A DNA stretch of 64,000 nucleotides from Paenibacillus sp. FSL R10-2734. Its GTDB lineage: Bacteria; Bacillota; Bacilli; Paenibacillales; Paenibacillaceae. A program made the position numbers and the translations under genes. Shown here piece by piece: positions 62,103-64,000 of the stretch (positions are counted from its first letter, which is position 1; every line of letters starts with the position of its first letter). The notes below the pieces were generated by a model. That model saw only the letters and a program-made list of their open reading frames with translations. It did no database searches and was not told where the DNA came from. Location: the NCBI RefSeq assembly GCF_037963865.1, contig NZ_CP150170.1:3658001-3722000 (forward strand). Direction: 5' to 3'.

Positions 62103-63686
62103 ATGACTCAAATGATTATTAATCCAGTGTTGACTGGCTTTCATCCCGATCCATCTTTTATAAGAGTGGGTGATGATTATTATATTGCTACATCTACCTT
62201 TGAATGGTTTCCAGGAGTGGAAATCCATCATTCTAGAGATCTTGTACATTGGCATTCCATTACTCGAGTTCTGACTGAGGCATCTCAAGTGGACCTGCGT
62301 GGTAATGTAAGCTCTGGCTCCATTTGGGCGCCAGCGCTTTCGTATGATCAAGGCGTGTTCTACCTACTTTATACAGATGTGAAATCCCGCAAAAGTGTAT
62401 ATAAGGATCTACATAATTACCTGATTACGGCTACAGATATTAGAGGTCCGTGGAGTGAGCCTGTAAGACTAAACGGGAGCGGATTTGATCCCTTTTTGTT
62501 CCATGATACGGACGATACGAAATGGCTGCTTAACATGCGCTGGGATTTTCGCAAGAATCACAGTAACTTCTCTGGCATCATCATGCAGGAATATGATCTG
62601 GAGACCGGCAAACTGACTGGACCGATCCACGAAATATATAAAGGTACATCAATCGGAGTAACCGAAGGTCCGCAGTTGTATCAAAAGGATGGTTATTATT
62701 ATCTCCTCACCGCCGAGGGGGGGACAGGCATCAATCATATGGTCACTTTGGCCAGAAGTCGAAATTTAACGGGTCCTTATGAGACCGATCCTGATTTCCC
62801 GATTATGACAACGGCGCATGATTTGACCTATCCATTTCAGCAGGCTGGACATGGATCGCTTGTGGAGACACAGAATGGCGAATGGTATATGGCTCATTTA
62901 TGCACGCGTCCGATTCCAGGTACGTCCACTATGAATCCGCTGGGAAGGGAAACAGCTATTCAGCGCTGTGAATGGACAGAGGACGGCTGGCTTCGTCTGG
63001 CTCATGGGGGGAAGCTTCCTGCACTGGAGACGGAGGCTCCGGGACTCCCGTTGCACACTTTTGAAGAATTACCTGAGCGGGATGATTTTGATGGGGAAGC
63101 ATTGGGCTTCCCTTATCAGAGCTTGCGTGTTCCCTTTGAAGAATCTTGGGTGAGTTTGAAGGAGCGTCCAGGATTTCTTCGTTTGCGAGGTAGGGAGTCT
63201 TTAGCTTCGTTGCATGATCAGAGTTTAGTGGCACGGCCGATTCAGCATTTTGAATGCTCGGCATCCACTTGTCTAGAATTCAAACCGGACAGCTTCATGC
63301 AAATGGCTGGACTGGTGCTCTATTATGATGACACTGATTACTATTATTTGCGTGTGACTGCTGATGAGATTCGAGGCATTAGTTTGGGTGTCGTGTTCTG
63401 CAAAGCGGGCAAATATGATGAGATTTCCTCCATGCAAATTTCAGTGAAGAATTGGGATCGATATTATATGAAGGCAGAAATTCATGGACGGGATCTCTTG
63501 TTCTATGCCTCGCCAGATGGCGTGAAATGGACAGCGGTATGCACCCCTCTCGACTTTGGCACGCTTTCAGACGAGTATGGTGGTAAGCTCGGATTTACAG
63601 GCTCTTATGTTGGCGTATGTGCTCAAGATCTGGATCAGCAAGCGAAGCAGGCTTATTTTGACTATTTCGAATATAAAGCGTTGTAG
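62103..63686 (+). CDS. GH43 beta-xylosidase/alpha-arabinofuranosidase type enzyme
   Basis: 527 residues from ATG 62103; GGAGGG precedes it, and the upstream in-frame GTG (62088) is part of that site. The five-bladed propeller shows the GH43 triad: Asp16 in GFHPDPSFI, Asp129 in GSGFDPFLF and Glu188 in VTEGPQLY. The C-terminal about 200 residues form the beta-sandwich typical of the xylosidase-like subfamilies (LVARPIQHFECSAST, YYDDTDYYYLRVT). No signal peptide, so it acts on imported oligosaccharides (xylo-, arabino- or pectic side-chain units). It is controlled by element copy 3 and a cre-like site. Confidence 0.9.
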   Translation: MTQMIINPVLTGFHPDPSFIRVGDDYYIATSTFEWFPGVEIHHSRDLVHWHSITRVLTEASQVDLRGNVSSGSIWAPALSYDQGVFYLLYTDVKSRKSVYKDLHNYLITATDIRGPWSEPVRLNGSGFDPFLFHDTDDTKWLLNMRWDFRKNHSNFSGIIMQEYDLETGKLTGPIHEIYKGTSIGVTEGPQLYQKDGYYYLLTAEGGTGINHMVTLARSRNLTGPYETDPDFPIMTTAHDLTYPFQQAGHGSLVETQNGEWYMAHLCTRPIPGTSTMNPLGRETAIQRCEWTEDGWLRLAHGGKLPALETEAPGLPLHTFEELPERDDFDGEALGFPYQSLRVPFEESWVSLKERPGFLRLRGRESLASLHDQSLVARPIQHFECSASTCLEFKPDSFMQMAGLVLYYDDTDYYYLRVTADEIRGISLGVVFCKAGKYDEISSMQISVKNWDRYYMKAEIHGRDLLFYASPDGVKWTAVCTPLDFGTLSDEYGGKLGFTGSYVGVCAQDLDQQAKQAYFDYFEYKAL

Positions 63687-64000
63687 TCTTATCTAAGTTA
63701 AGGATCTACATCCATTGATCGATGGTCGTAGCCTCGCCAAGTAGTCAGTAACAAATAGATCAAGCGGCGACTTGCTCCTAGTATTCTAGTGGGGAACAAG
63801 TCACCTAGTTTATTTAGAAGCCTCAATCGACATGTAAAACTGCCAAAGTGCAGTTATTTCCGTCAAATGAGGTGTTATTAGAGGATATTCCTGCGATTAT
63901 TCAGGAATATGACTCTAAAACAACCACAGTTAGCGTGTAGAAGGCGAAAAACTGTATTATTGCAGGAAAGATCCTCGGTGTATGAGTAGAGTATCTAAAA
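63687..64000. other. Intergenic region without a gene, with dyads
   Basis: No open frame of note up to the window end. It holds imperfect inverted repeats (GACTTG...CAAGTC near 63770-63804), a perfect 9-bp dyad ATATTCCTG (63885-63893)/CAGGAATAT (63902-63910), and two related CTGCA-type hairpin halves around it. The style resembles an interspersed intergenic repeat, but only one copy is visible here. Confidence 0.4.

Overview
The window looks like chromosomal DNA of a Paenibacillus-type bacterium (low to moderate G+C Firmicute). The reasons are: YesM/YesN two-component pairs beside LplB/YtcP-type sugar permeases with no local ATPase gene; very large secreted glycanases with CBM32-like and S-layer homology (SLH) modules; strong AGGAGG ribosome sites with frequent GTG/TTG starts; and CcpA-type cre sites. 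The genus is an inference. No tRNA, rRNA, CRISPR array, phage or intact insertion sequence was seen.

Layout. 0-3 kb: the tail of a gene, an (alpha/alpha)6-barrel glycosidase-like protein and a GH4 alpha-galactosidase, visibly richer in G+C than the rest. 3-5.4 kb: a threonine-to-glycine pair (kbl plus a short-chain threonine dehydrogenase). 5.5-26.9 kb: a sulfated-glycan region. It holds an anaerobic sulfatase maturase (radical SAM), a ROK regulator, and an operon of two chromate-family transporter halves, an aerobic formylglycine-generating enzyme, an AraC regulator and a Cys-type sulfatase. A YesM/YesN pair follows, divergent from an operon of two sugar permeases, a binding lipoprotein, a GH20 hexosaminidase and a second sulfatase. 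A third sulfatase is divergent from a GH35 beta-galactosidase. The glycan-cleaving enzymes here lack signal peptides, so the scheme is import of sulfated oligosaccharides followed by cytoplasmic desulfation and exo-cleavage. A sulfated N-acetyllactosamine (keratan-sulfate or mucin-like) substrate would fit.

27-30 kb: a small conserved protein with a decayed neighbour, and a MerR regulator with a serine hydrolase. 29.7-43 kb: three large secreted polysaccharide enzymes, namely a PL9 pectate lyase anchored by SLH domains, a GH81 beta-1,3-glucanase with many accessory modules, and a double beta-helix GH55-like protein. The last two flank an intergenic region with cre sites. 43-45.5 kb: a MerR-GNAT-hydrolase operon behind a textbook MerR promoter. 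45.7-54 kb: an unusual hybrid kinase with two kinase modules, a response regulator with a BTAD output domain, and a 1282-aa SLH surface protein. 54-58.2 kb: small housekeeping-type genes, an oligoendopeptidase F and a tandem GNAT protein whose reading frame appears to run past its natural stop.

58.3-63.7 kb: a uronide/pectin-type regulon (GH88, GH28-like, AraC regulator, GH43). Three copies of a 43-bp element, each exactly 17 bp from a -10 box, sit upstream of GH88, GH28 and GH43. This is the clearest new regulatory structure in the window. The most interesting functional hypothesis is that the chromate-family pair in the sulfatase operon exports the sulfate released from glycans.
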